DNA of 64,000 nt from Fibrella aquatilis (GTDB lineage Bacteria > Bacteroidota > Bacteroidia > Cytophagales > Spirosomataceae). The stretch spans positions 1 to 64,000 of the forward strand of contig NZ_JAFMYU010000011.1 of NCBI RefSeq assembly GCF_017353255.1, given 5' to 3'. Each line of letters begins with the position of its first letter. The first letter of the stretch is position 1. Both the position numbers and the translations under genes were made by a program. This document shows positions 17,518 to 25,626 of this stretch, piece after piece. The notes beneath the pieces are model-generated. The model saw only the letters and a program-made list of their open reading frames with translations. It was not told where the DNA came from and did not search any database.

Positions 17518-17652
17518 AGTCATAAGTCGATAGTCGTAAGTCTGGAAAGCCGTTCTAGTGTTGCTGACCGGTCCGCCGGTGCGGCCCATTTATGCTCAGG
17601 CGTCAGCAACACTAGAACGGCTTTCCAGACTTACGACTATCGACTTACGACT
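17518..17652. repeat. Heptad-armed palindrome, 51-bp arms
   Basis: Arms 17518-17568 and 17602-17652 match as inverted repeats over 51 bp with one mismatch, around a 33-nt loop. Outer units are 7 bp (AGTCGAT, AGTCGTA, AGTCTGG); the inner part ends in TTGCTGAC, the same module as in other copies. It starts 2 bases after the greA stop codon and overlaps the folA stop codon, so it fills the gap between two converging genes. Confidence 0.94.
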
Positions 17653-18166
17653 ATTTCTCATACACCACAAAATCGAACGCGGTTTCGTGGCGGTCGTCGG
17701 CGGGGTGGTGCTGGCGGGAGCTTTCGTGCCAGACGGTGCAGTCAAATTCCGGGAAACGGGTATCGCCATCATAGGCTTTCTGTACTTCGGTCAGGTAGAT
17801 CCGGTCAGCCACGGGCAGGGCGAGGGCGTAGATTTCGGCTCCGCCAATCACAAAAATCTCGGCAACACCGCCTTCCGGGTGTTCGGCCCGCGCCTCAACA
17901 GGCCGGGCCACGTCGAGCGCCGCCTCCAGTGAGGGCACTACAGTGATACCTTCGGCCTGAAAATCTGCCTGCCGGGTAACGACAATATTAGTGCGTTTGG
18001 GTAGCGGTTTTCCCAACGCCTCAAACGACTTCCGACCCATAATGATCACATGGCCACCCGTTTTCTGCTTGAAATAAGCAAAGTCGTCGGGTAAATGCCA
18101 GGGCAGATCGTTGTCTTTCCCGATCACCCGATTCTGCGCCATAGCGGCTATTAGACTGATTTTCAT
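17651..18166 (-). CDS. folA: Dihydrofolate reductase
   Basis: A 171-residue enzyme that reduces dihydrofolate to tetrahydrofolate with NADPH. Landmarks: MKISLIAAMAQNRVIGKDN, the substrate-site LPWHLPDDFAYFK with the likely catalytic acid D28, the NADPH-binding MGRKSFEALG, and the IFVIGGAEIY segment. Slightly longer than the typical 160 residues owing to an insert of about ten residues (RPVEARAEHPEGG). The start at MKISLI is clear; upstream codons belong to a palindromic repeat. No thyA is adjacent. Confidence 0.95.
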   Translation of the reverse strand: MKISLIAAMAQNRVIGKDNDLPWHLPDDFAYFKQKTGGHVIIMGRKSFEALGKPLPKRTNIVVTRQADFQAEGITVVPSLEAALDVARPVEARAEHPEGGVAEIFVIGGAEIYALALPVADRIYLTEVQKAYDGDTRFPEFDCTVWHESSRQHHPADDRHETAFDFVVYEK

Positions 18167-18170
18167 AAGC

Positions 18171-18251
18171 TGGATATTGGATGTTGGACACCGGATGTTA
18201 GACAAAGGAAGGGGCACAAATCCAACGTCCAGCATCCAATAGCCAACGTCC
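18171..18251. repeat. Heptad-armed palindrome, imperfect
   Basis: Left units TGGATAT, TGGATGT, TGGACAC and right units CCAACGT, CCAGCAT, CCAATAG form an imperfect inverted repeat with a period of 7. Unit sequence is shared with the copy at 32,724-32,824. It sits between two minus-strand genes, 4 bases upstream of the folA start codon and just beyond the deacetylase stop codon. Confidence 0.75.
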
Positions 18252-18252
18252 T

Positions 18253-19236
18253 TTATTTTCCTTTCCGCCGCTCCATCAGTTCGCGGCAGGTGGTGACGAT
18301 GATACCTTCTTTTTGGATGTACGCTTTCAGGGCCGGGTCGAGCATGGCGAGTAGGTCGCCGTGGCGCGTGGGGCCGGAGTTGCTAATCTGGATAAAGTTG
18401 GCCGATGGCTCCGTGCAGTGCATGATCACGTAGGTCAGGCCGGGCTGGGCGCGGTTCAGCAGATCAATGAATTTTTCGGTTTTCAGCTTGCGCAGGGCGG
18501 CGGGGTCGGCGTTGTTGTTGGGTAACGTCCAGCCGTAGCTACTACCGTCGAGGTCATCAAAAACGGGCAGCCCGGCCTTCCAGAGCTGTTTTCCCACTTG
18601 CCGGGCCAGTTGCCGCTGGCTTTCGGGCAGTTTCATGTCGGCCGACACCAGCGCCGCATGACCGCCGGGAAACAGGGCTGGGATCTTTTCCTCGCTAGCC
18701 ACTTTCACGTAGCGCATCAAAAACTTAACCTGAAACAGCGTGCCCATGTGCGAATCCAGGTGGGTGGGTTCCAGGCCAAACGCCCGGAACCGCGCAATCT
18801 GCGCCCGCATTTCGGCTTCCACTTCGTCGGGGCTGGCGTGGGTAACGACCTCGGCTACGGACGGCCAAAACGCCCCCTGTGCATCGATAAGGCCTTTTCC
18901 GGCGGGTTGGCCAATTAGCGGCGCCCAGCGGTAGTTGGCCCATTCACTGGTCATGGTCAGGTGAATACCCACGTCGAGCTTGGGGTGGGCTTTTGCGTAG
19001 GCCATAAACTGCGGCACCCACGCGCAGGGCATCATCACGCTGGTGGAGTTGGCAATGCCTTCTTCCGTGGCCCGTATAACCCCCCGGTTTGATTCGTAGC
19101 TCATGCCCGCATCATCCACGTGCAACACAATCACTTTTTTGCCCCGCGGAAACCCCAGCCGCTCAGCGTAGGTAGTGTCTTGCGCAAAAGTGGGCATAGT
19201 GATGAAGAAGGAGAGGGCTAGGAAAAGGTAGTTCAT
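18253..19236 (-). CDS. Exported ChbG/HpnK (YdjC-like) deacetylase
   Basis: A 327-residue protein with a signal peptide (MNYLFLALSFFITMPTFAQ) and the fold of YdjC/ChbG carbohydrate deacetylases, which remove acetyl groups from chito-oligosaccharides or lipid-linked sugars using a metal. Expected metal and catalytic segments are VLHVDDAGMS, DVGIHLTMTSEW and HLDSHMGTLFQ. Being exported, it would act in the periplasm or on outer-surface sugars. Its start overlaps the stop of a PIN-domain toxin gene (ATGA), placing it as the last gene of a toxin-antitoxin operon, an odd grouping. Confidence 0.85.
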   Translation of the reverse strand: MNYLFLALSFFITMPTFAQDTTYAERLGFPRGKKVIVLHVDDAGMSYESNRGVIRATEEGIANSTSVMMPCAWVPQFMAYAKAHPKLDVGIHLTMTSEWANYRWAPLIGQPAGKGLIDAQGAFWPSVAEVVTHASPDEVEAEMRAQIARFRAFGLEPTHLDSHMGTLFQVKFLMRYVKVASEEKIPALFPGGHAALVSADMKLPESQRQLARQVGKQLWKAGLPVFDDLDGSSYGWTLPNNNADPAALRKLKTEKFIDLLNRAQPGLTYVIMHCTEPSANFIQISNSGPTRHGDLLAMLDPALKAYIQKEGIIVTTCRELMERRKGK

Positions 19237-19616
19237 GGGGTGGCGGGGTTGTATAAAGTCAGACCAGGCATAAAGCTGAAATCCTTGACATTATAGGTAA
19301 ACAAGGGCAAATTGTTCGTAATAGCAGTCGCGCCGATAAGGGCATCGGGAATCTGTAAGTTGTGGCTTAGCCTAAATTGCTCTAAAAGAAAGATCGCCTG
19401 GGCAGAAGCCGCTTGATTCACATGTACTGTCTCATAAAAAAGTACGTATCGTTTCATACGCACTAGTTCCTGCTTATTGAGCATACCTCGATACAATTCC
19501 ATGACAGCAATAGAAGGAATAGCTATATTTTCCCGGCCAATGCTATCGAATGCATTTATCGTTGCCTCATCATTATTCAAGTAGTTGATGAAGATGTTTG
19601 TATCGCAGAGAATCAT
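19233..19616 (-). CDS. PIN-domain ribonuclease toxin (VapC-like)
   Basis: A 127-residue PIN-domain protein. The four acidic residues expected of the metal site are present: D5 (MILCDTNIFI), E40 (AVMELYRG), D91 (LQIPDALIGATAI) and D112 (YNVKDF). These enzymes cut RNA, often tRNA or rRNA, and are held inactive by a cognate antitoxin. The gene overlaps the antitoxin-like gene upstream and the deacetylase downstream by ATGA each. Base composition is visibly AT-richer than in the neighbouring genes, suggesting recent acquisition. Confidence 0.9.
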   Translation of the reverse strand: MILCDTNIFINYLNNDEATINAFDSIGRENIAIPSIAVMELYRGMLNKQELVRMKRYVLFYETVHVNQAASAQAIFLLEQFRLSHNLQIPDALIGATAITNNLPLFTYNVKDFSFMPGLTLYNPATP

Positions 19617-19846
19617 AATCGATCCCCCCAGGCTGCTTTCCGAATGCCTTCAAGGGTACGTGGGTTGTCTTTCCACATCCCTTCAAGCCCCCTCGGATCT
19701 ACACTTTTGTCGCCTCTCTGAATGTTTGGCAATTGGGGCTTTTCAGGCTTGGCAATCTGGATTTTTTCCAGAAAATTATGCTCCTCTAACCACCTCATGA
19801 GCTGGTCCAGCTCGGCTTGATTATCAGTCTCTATCGTAATTTTCAT
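19613..19846 (-). CDS. Antitoxin-like small protein paired with PIN toxin
   Basis: A 77-residue, charged protein: an N-terminal beta-alpha segment (MKITIETDNQAELDQLMRWLEEHNFLEKI) and a disordered C-terminal part with Pro/Lys/Asp, ending in GMWKDNPRTLEGIRKAAWGDR. Position and overlap (ATGA) directly upstream of a PIN toxin, plus the WKDNP/ALREKAW-like tail seen in antitoxins of VapC-type toxins, support the antitoxin call. It should bind the toxin with its tail and may repress its own promoter, which would lie in the 44 bp before it or further upstream. Confidence 0.78.
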   Translation of the reverse strand: MKITIETDNQAELDQLMRWLEEHNFLEKIQIAKPEKPQLPNIQRGDKSVDPRGLEGMWKDNPRTLEGIRKAAWGDRL

Positions 19847-19890
19847 GGTGCTGCTTTTTTAACAATAACGTTTGCTAACAGGCATCTTGT

Positions 19891-21558
19891 TCAGGCCTTC
19901 GCCAGCTTGCTTTTGCGGTAGCCATAGGAGAAGTAAATGGCTAGGCCGATGATGAGCCAGATGCCGAAAATCTGCCAGTTGCTGGCACCCAGTTCGGTCA
20001 TCAGGTAGAGGTTGGTAAGCACGCCAATGACAGGCAACAGCGAGAAGTTATAGCGAAACCCCTGCACAGCCAACACCAGCCAGATAGCCCAAAAAACGAT
20101 CAGCAGGGGCTTTTCGTTGGCCATTCCGGCTATGTGCAGCCCATGCGCGTAGGCAAACGCCGCCACAAAAGCGATGCCGATAATGTACTTGCCGTTGATA
20201 TACGGCACCTTAAATTTAGACTGGGCCGTAAGGCCTTTCGCGTCCAGAAACAGGATGCCGCCGCAGACCATAATAAAGGCGAAAAACGTACCCACGCTGG
20301 TAAGATCGACGAAGAATTTGAGGTCCATGAACAGCGACGGGAGTGCCACCAGAAAGCCCGTCACGATAGTGGCGAAGGAAGGCGTTTTGTACTTGGGATG
20401 AATGGTAGAGAACCGTTTCCAGAGCAGGCCGTCGCGGCTCATGGTCATCCAGATGCGGGGCTGCCCAAGCTGGTACACCAGCAGCGCACTCGTGATCGCC
20501 ACCACTGCACTGACCGAAATCACACCTGCCACAAAATCCAAATTCACTTTCTGGAATACGTAGGCCAGCGGGTCGCTCACGCCTAACTCCTTGTAATTCA
20601 CCATGCCTGTTAATACCAAAGTGATTAGCACGTATAAAACGGTACAGATGGCCAGGCAATAGAGCATAGCACGGGGCAGGTCGCGCTGGGGGTTTTTGCA
20701 CTCTTCGGCGGTAGTCGAGATAGAGTCGAAACCAATGAAGGCGAAGAACACCGACGCCACGCCGCTGAGTACGCCCGCCATGCCGTTGGGGGCAAACGGA
20801 CTCCAGTTGGCGGGCTTCACGTAGAACGCCCCCACCCCAATGACCAAGCCAATTACGGCCAGTTTTAGCACCACCAGAATGTTGCTGGCCGTCCGTGATT
20901 CTTTAATGCCCACATACACCAGCGCTGTAATCAGCACGGTGATGGCCCCGGCGGGCAGGTTGGCAATGATGTGCAACCCGCCTAGCGTGGGGGCATCGGT
21001 CCAGGCTTTGGCCAGCAGCTGTGTGTTTTCGGGGAGGGTGCTGAGGGCGGTGCCGGCTTGTTTTGTCTGTTGCATCAGCTCCCAGGCACGGTGGGCCGAG
21101 CCGTAGTCGGTGGCGAAGTATTTGGGGAACGTGATGCCAAATCCGCTGAGCATCGAGGTGAAGTATTCGGACCACGATATGGCCACCACCATGTTGGAAA
21201 CGGCATATTCGAGGATGAGTGCCCAGCCGATGACCCAGGCAAATAGTTCGCCGAAAGCCACGTAGGCGTAGGTGTAGGCACTGCCGCTGACGGGTACCGT
21301 GCTGGCAAACTGCGCGTAGCTGAGAGCCGTAAACACACAGGCAATGGCCGTGAACACAAACAGCAGCGACACCGCCGGCCCGCCGTTATAACTCGCCAGA
21401 CCGATGGTGCTGAAGATGCCCGCGCCAATGATGGCCGCAATGCCAAACGAGGTTAAGTCGCGCACACCCAGCGTTTTCACGAGCTTGCTGGATTCGCCCG
21501 TGGCGGCGTCGTCGAGAATTTGGGCTACGGTCTTTTTACGGAAGAGAGAATCGCTCAT
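19891..21558 (-). CDS. APC-family amino acid permease (CAT-like)
   Basis: A 555-residue inner-membrane carrier with about 13-14 membrane segments. The first helix region TSFGIAAIIGAGIFSTIG and the following GPAVSLLFVFTAIACVFTALSYAQFASTVPVSGSAY match amino acid/polyamine permeases, in particular cationic amino acid transporters. It would import amino acids with protons. The start is set at MSDSLFRKKTVAQIL because this is where similarity to carriers should begin; a longer reading adds 34 basic residues without support. A hydrophobic insert of 70 or so residues follows TM4. Confidence 0.88.
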   Translation of the reverse strand: MSDSLFRKKTVAQILDDAATGESSKLVKTLGVRDLTSFGIAAIIGAGIFSTIGLASYNGGPAVSLLFVFTAIACVFTALSYAQFASTVPVSGSAYTYAYVAFGELFAWVIGWALILEYAVSNMVVAISWSEYFTSMLSGFGITFPKYFATDYGSAHRAWELMQQTKQAGTALSTLPENTQLLAKAWTDAPTLGGLHIIANLPAGAITVLITALVYVGIKESRTASNILVVLKLAVIGLVIGVGAFYVKPANWSPFAPNGMAGVLSGVASVFFAFIGFDSISTTAEECKNPQRDLPRAMLYCLAICTVLYVLITLVLTGMVNYKELGVSDPLAYVFQKVNLDFVAGVISVSAVVAITSALLVYQLGQPRIWMTMSRDGLLWKRFSTIHPKYKTPSFATIVTGFLVALPSLFMDLKFFVDLTSVGTFFAFIMVCGGILFLDAKGLTAQSKFKVPYINGKYIIGIAFVAAFAYAHGLHIAGMANEKPLLIVFWAIWLVLAVQGFRYNFSLLPVIGVLTNLYLMTELGASNWQIFGIWLIIGLAIYFSYGYRKSKLAKA

Positions 21559-21700
21559 GAACAGAGAAGGTGGGTGGCGGCTGACTTTTTTTGCCAATGA
21601 ATCGTTAAAAATAGGTAGAGTTTGCGGTTTTTTGCCCCTCGGCCACTCGCTCTTCTCCACAGTCGGGCCAACAACAGGGCCGCCTCCGCCTAGCTAATCT

Positions 21701-22615
21701 ATGTCTATTCAGGTACACGCGTTGAGTAAAACCTATGCCGCCCAGCGGGCCGTCGATGCCGTTTCTTTTTCGGTGCAGCCAGGCGAAATTGTGGGCTTTC
21801 TGGGGCCAAACGGAGCCGGTAAATCGACCACGATGAAAATGCTGACGGGCTACCTGACTCCCAGCAGCGGCACCGCCACCGTGGCCGGCCACGACATCCT
21901 GACCGACCCCATGGCCGTGCGCCGGAGTGTAGGCTACCTACCCGAACATAACCCGCTCTACCTGGATATGTACGTGACCGAGTTCCTGCGGTTTGCAGGG
22001 TCGCTGCACGGCATGGGCGGACGCACGCTCACGCAGCGCGTAGCCGACGTAGTTGATCTGGTGGGCCTTGGTGCCGAACGGAGCAAACTTATCGGGCAGC
22101 TTTCCAAAGGCTACCGGCAGCGGGTAGGGCTGGCGCAGGCGTTCCTGCACAACCCGCCCGTACTTATCCTTGACGAGCCTACTACGGGCCTGGACCCCAA
22201 TCAGCTAGCCGATATTCGGGCTGTGATTCGGGAGGTGGGTCGGGACAAAACGGTGCTCTTTTCCACCCACATCATGCAGGAAGTAGAAGCCCTCTGCGAC
22301 CGGGTCGTGATCATCAACAAAGGCCAATTGGTAGCTAATAACTCCCTGGCCGAACTCCGTTCGCAACAAGCAGGTGCGCTTACCCTCCTGGCCGAATTTG
22401 AAACCGACCTGCCCGATGCTACACTACTCAGCAACGTACCTGGCATTACTTCCGTAGCGCCCGTGGGCAAGGGCCAATACCGCCTCACGGCTCAGCCCGG
22501 CACCGACGTCCGCGCCGCCCTCTTCCGTCTCGCCGCCGACAAAGGGTTGACCCTCATTGGCTTACGCCAGCAGGAAGCCTCGTTGGAAGCGTTGTTTAAG
22601 GAATTGACGAAATGA
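21701..22615 (+). CDS. gldA: Gliding-motility type ABC transporter ATP-binding protein GldA
   Basis: A 304-residue ABC ATPase. Walker A is GPNGAGKS (35-42), the signature is QLSKGYRQRVGLAQAF, and Walker B is LILDEP (D158, E159), followed by a C-terminal domain of about 90 residues. Sequence and length fit GldA of Bacteroidota, which with GldF and GldG forms a transporter needed for gliding in Flavobacterium. No gldF or gldG lies in this window, so its membrane partner is encoded elsewhere. A repeat element begins at its stop codon. Confidence 0.85.
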   Translation: MSIQVHALSKTYAAQRAVDAVSFSVQPGEIVGFLGPNGAGKSTTMKMLTGYLTPSSGTATVAGHDILTDPMAVRRSVGYLPEHNPLYLDMYVTEFLRFAGSLHGMGGRTLTQRVADVVDLVGLGAERSKLIGQLSKGYRQRVGLAQAFLHNPPVLILDEPTTGLDPNQLADIRAVIREVGRDKTVLFSTHIMQEVEALCDRVVIINKGQLVANNSLAELRSQQAGALTLLAEFETDLPDATLLSNVPGITSVAPVGKGQYRLTAQPGTDVRAALFRLAADKGLTLIGLRQQEASLEALFKELTK

Positions 22616-22770
22616 TGTTTACCGTCTTCTGTTGCTTCGCGTCCTAGGCCCCTCGACTGCGCTCGGGGTGACACAACTTTGAATCAACTTAAGATAATTG
22701 CTCTACTTGCCTGTCACCCCGAGCGCAGTCGAGGGGCCTAGGGCGCGAAGCAACAGAAGACGGTAAACAT
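22615..22770. repeat. Composite palindrome with CCCCTCGA core, copy B
   Basis: Arms 22615-22673 and 22712-22770 match over 59 bp with one mismatch that would be a U:G pair in RNA. From outside in: an outer arm (ATGTTTACCGTCTTCTG), a TTGCTTCGCG inner module, and the 26-bp CCCCTCGA core, around a 38-nt loop related to that of copy A. It overlaps the gldA stop codon and ends 2 bases before the aldose epimerase stop codon, between converging genes. Confidence 0.94.
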
Positions 22771-22772
22771 TT

Positions 22773-23645
22773 TTACACCACGCCCAAATAATAGTGCGCG
22801 ATGAAGCTGGTTTTGGGGGTAACGCGGTGGATACCCTGTTTACCGTCGATGGGTACGGGGCGGTTGGCGGTGTCGGCCACGCCGAGCCAGGGTTCAATGC
22901 AGACGAACGGCGCACCGGGCTTGGCCCAGATGCCCAGGTAAGGAAACATGCCAAATTCGAGGGTGACACGGTGGTCGTTTTTGCGGCTGCACAAGCTTAC
23001 TTTCCGCGATTTCAGGCTCAGCAGTACCAGCGCGTCATTGTTGAACAGATCGGGGGTCAGGTTCAGTTGGCGTTCTTCCAGATGAATGCGCCCCTTTTCG
23101 CCCGAAAGCAGCCCGTCAGAACCCAGCAGGCTTGTTTCTAATGAGCCGTCACGCTCAAATTCAATATAGTAGTCGGTATAGTCTTCGCCAGGAGCAAAGG
23201 GGACATTAAACGCCGGATGCGCTCCCAGCGACAGGTACATGTTCGTATCTGACGTGTTACGGATTTTGTATTCGATAATCACGTCCGGCCCGTCGAGTTC
23301 GTAGATGATGTCAAAGATGAAATCATAGGGGTACATGGCCTTCGTTTCGGGCGACGACCGGAGTTCAAACGAGGCGTAGGTGGGGGTGCATTCGGTATTG
23401 ATAAATTCTGAATTGCGGGCAAAACCGTGGCGCTTCATGGGGTACGCCTGCCCGTCGACTATGATTTGGTCATTGGTTTGACCGCCTACTACGGGAAACA
23501 GGTTGGGCGCGTGCCAGGGCCAAATGGCCGGATCGCCCTGCCAGAGGTGTTCGGTTTGGGTAGCCAGGTTAATGAGCGAAGTCATCTCGGCACCCTGGTG
23601 GTTGATGACTAAACGGATGTGTTCGTTCTTGAGAACTTGTTTCAT
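22773..23645 (-). CDS. Aldose 1-epimerase family protein
   Basis: A 290-residue cytoplasmic protein of the galactose mutarotase-like beta-sandwich family, closest to the Lmo/YihR-type proteins (GAEMTSLINLATQTEHLWQGDPAIWPWHAPNLFPVVG, KRHGFARNSEF, LGAHPAFNVPF). The active-site histidines of this group are likely those in MKRHGFARN and LGAHPAFN, with the acidic residue in the C-terminal FVCIEPWLG. It would interconvert alpha and beta anomers of a hexose. Standing alone, so the sugar is not indicated. Confidence 0.87.
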   Translation of the reverse strand: MKQVLKNEHIRLVINHQGAEMTSLINLATQTEHLWQGDPAIWPWHAPNLFPVVGGQTNDQIIVDGQAYPMKRHGFARNSEFINTECTPTYASFELRSSPETKAMYPYDFIFDIIYELDGPDVIIEYKIRNTSDTNMYLSLGAHPAFNVPFAPGEDYTDYYIEFERDGSLETSLLGSDGLLSGEKGRIHLEERQLNLTPDLFNNDALVLLSLKSRKVSLCSRKNDHRVTLEFGMFPYLGIWAKPGAPFVCIEPWLGVADTANRPVPIDGKQGIHRVTPKTSFIAHYYLGVV

Positions 23646-23809
23646 AACGAAAGGGCTGAGCCAGGTTGAGATACCTGTTTATCGGTTAACTGTACAAAAT
23701 ATGGTTAGTTTTTATAACATTGCCACTAGGCAACCGTTTATGGCTTAACCTGCTAAAAGACAGCCTCCCAAAAAGAATCGGAGCAACGTATTGCGAAAGC
23801 AAATTTTTA

Positions 23810-23817
23810 TACTTTTG
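23810..23817 (+). promoter_or_regulatory. -7 box (TACTTTTG) upstream of the DUF2795 gene
   Basis: TACTTTTGCAG, 42 bases before the start codon, matches the Bacteroidota -7 consensus TAnnTTTG and is identical to boxes ahead of rplC and rpsH in this window. A TTG occurs at 23791, but the spacing (16 bases) is shorter than usual. Confidence 0.6.
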
Positions 23818-23858
23818 CAGCCTCGAAAAAAAGACATTTAATCAGATCTGAGTCTACT

Positions 23859-24080
23859 ATGTACTGGACACTTGAATTAGCATCTTACCTTGAAGATGCC
23901 CCCTGGCCCGCCACCAAAGATGAATTGATTGACTTCTCGGTCCGGTCGGGTGCCCCGCTGGAAGTGGTCGAAAACCTCCACGAACTGGAAGACGACGGTC
24001 AGCCCTACGAAAGTATCGAAGAGATCTGGCCCGATTACCCTACCAAAGACGATTTTTTCTTCAACGAAGACGAATACTAA
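23859..24080 (+). CDS. DUF2795 small acidic protein
   Basis: A 73-residue, strongly acidic protein (MYWTLELASYLEDAPWPATKDELIDFSVRSG...EEIWPDYPTKDDFFFNEDEY), matching the DUF2795 family that is widespread in Bacteroidota and Cytophagales as a conserved small protein. Its compact alpha-helical pattern and tryptophans are typical, but no function is established. It has its own predicted promoter and is followed by a perfect palindrome that could end its transcript. Confidence 0.88.
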   Translation: MYWTLELASYLEDAPWPATKDELIDFSVRSGAPLEVVENLHELEDDGQPYESIEEIWPDYPTKDDFFFNEDEY

Positions 24081-24081
24081 C

Positions 24082-24148
24082 GTTTTCTTGAAAGCGCAAA
24101 AAGCCTGATTCACACTGTGAATCAGGCTTTTTGCGCTTTCAAGAAAAC
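24082..24148. terminator. Perfect 33-bp palindrome after the DUF2795 gene (terminator candidate)
   Basis: Exact 33-bp arms (24082-24114 and 24116-24148) around a single base, beginning one base after the DUF2795 stop codon. The arm (GTTTTCTTGAAAGCGC... GATTCACA) is not heptad-periodic, unlike the element that follows it directly. It could be a bidirectional terminator between converging genes, but there is no terminal T run of the usual kind; the A/T-rich ends could serve. Confidence 0.65.
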
Positions 24149-24238
24149 AAGTTCAAGGTTTAATGTCTAAAGTTGCTTCGCGCTCAACCATTACGAGCGC
24201 GAAGCAACTTTAGACATTAGACCTTGAACCTTGAACTT
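24149..24238. repeat. Heptad-armed palindrome with unequal arms
   Basis: Left arm 24149-24185 (37 bp), right arm 24195-24238 (44 bp), loop 9 nt. They match except for one base and one extra 7-bp unit on the right (TTCAAGG twice against once). Inner module is TTGCTTCGCGCTC. It ends 2 bases before the ribBA stop codon. Confidence 0.92.
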
Positions 24239-24240
24239 CC

Positions 24241-25479
24241 CTACACGCCTTGTTCTTCGTTCAGAATGGTGTGGCCCATTTTGTCGCGCTTGGTTCGTAA
24301 GTATTTGATGTTGTGTGGGTTGGAGGTTATTTCCATTGGCACCGTGTCTACTATTTCGAGGCCGTAGCCCATGAGGCCCGCGCGTTTTTTGGGGTTGTTG
24401 GAGATCAGCCGGAGTTTGCGGATGCCCAGGTCGCGGAGAATTTGTGCGCCTACACCATAGTCGCGAGCATCCATAGGCAGGCCCAGTTCCAGGTTGGCTT
24501 CCACGGTGTCGCGGCCCATTTCCTGAAGTTTGTAGGCCTTTAGCTTGTTGATCAACCCAATGCCGCGCCCTTCCTGAAACATGTAAAGCACTACCCCTTT
24601 GCCTTCTTTCTCTACCATCTCCATAGAGGCGTGCAGCTGTCCGCCGCAGTCGCAGCGGCACGAGCCGAAAATATCGCCCGTCACGCACGACGAGTGGACG
24701 CGCACCAGCACCGGCTCATCGGGCGCCCAGGAGCCTTTTACCAGGGCAAGGTGGGTGTCTTCGGTGTCTTTTTGCCGGTAGGCGATCAGGTCGAAATGGC
24801 CGTAGTCGGTGGGCATGTCTACCCCAATTTCGCGGCGGATCAGGCTTTCTTTCTGGAGGCGATAGCTGATAAGGTCCTGAATGCTAATGAGTTTCATGCC
24901 AAACTTATCGGCAATCTCGCGTAGTTGGGGGAGCCGCGCCATAGTGCCATCTTCGTTGAGCACCTCAATCAGCACGCCCGCCGGTTTCAGTCCCGCCAGC
25001 CGCGCCAGGTCTACGGTAGCTTCGGTATGCCCCGCCCGACGGATCACGCCACCATCTACGGCCCGCAGTGGGAAAATATGCCCCGGACGGCCCAGATCCT
25101 CGGGCGTAGTGGCCGAGTCGGCGAGGGCGCGGATGGTTTTGGCGCGGTCAGAAGCCGAAATGCCTGTGGTACAACCGTTGCCCAGCAGATCGACCGAGAC
25201 GGTAAAGGGCGTAGTGTGTACGGAGGTGTTGTTGCCCACCATCATTTCCAGGCCCAGTTCGTGGCAACGTTCGTTGGTGAGGGGCGCGCACATAAGACCG
25301 CGACCTTCTTTGGTCATAAAATTGACCATTTCGGGGGTGACCAACTCGGCGGCGCAGATCATGTCGCCTTCGTTTTCTCGGTCTTCGTCGTCAACTACCA
25401 GTACAATTTTTCCGTCGCGTATATCGGTAATGGCGTCTTCAACCCGGTCCAAGCGGATTATGGCAGTATCTTTGTTCAT
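24241..25479 (-). CDS. ribBA: Bifunctional DHBP synthase / GTP cyclohydrolase II
   Basis: A 412-residue fusion for riboflavin synthesis. Residues 1 to about 205 form 3,4-dihydroxy-2-butanone 4-phosphate synthase (acidic loop [10 protein letters not shown] at 30-39, [24 protein letters not shown]); residues from about 210 form GTP cyclohydrolase II with the zinc-binding cysteines in [18 protein letters not shown] and the catalytic region [16 protein letters not shown]. The two domains make both starting compounds for lumazine synthase. No FMN riboswitch is visible in the 147-bp divergent upstream region. Length is typical. Confidence 0.97.
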   Translation of the reverse strand: MNKDTAIIRLDRVEDAITDIRDGKIVLVVDDEDRENEGDMICAAELVTPEMVNFMTKEGRGLMCAPLTNERCHELGLEMMVGNNTSVHTTPFTVSVDLLGNGCTTGISASDRAKTIRALADSATTPEDLGRPGHIFPLRAVDGGVIRRAGHTEATVDLARLAGLKPAGVLIEVLNEDGTMARLPQLREIADKFGMKLISIQDLISYRLQKESLIRREIGVDMPTDYGHFDLIAYRQKDTEDTHLALVKGSWAPDEPVLVRVHSSCVTGDIFGSCRCDCGGQLHASMEMVEKEGKGVVLYMFQEGRGIGLINKLKAYKLQEMGRDTVEANLELGLPMDARDYGVGAQILRDLGIRKLRLISNNPKKRAGLMGYGLEIVDTVPMEITSNPHNIKYLRTKRDKMGHTILNEEQGV

Positions 25480-25626
25480 AGCATAGTCACGTCGGATAGC
25501 GCCAAGCTTGGCCCTTTTTTTGCCGGTCTTTAGTCGTTGAATACCGGGAAGCGACGTTTTGGGTAAAACTACGTCTGGCGAAGATACGTTTCGTCGGACG
25601 CGAAAACGGCGGATTTTGCGTTAGTC

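Noticed and set aside
17518-17652. Treating the heptad palindromes as ordinary Rho-independent terminators
   Set aside because: They lack T runs after the stem, are far longer than needed, occur also between genes read in the same direction and inside the S10 operon, and share a 7-bp period.
25480-25626. Possible FMN riboswitch ahead of ribBA
   Set aside because: I looked for the conserved AGGG...GCAGTGAA-type segments on the minus strand and did not find them. The GCCAAGCTTGGC palindrome there is too small to support a riboswitch.
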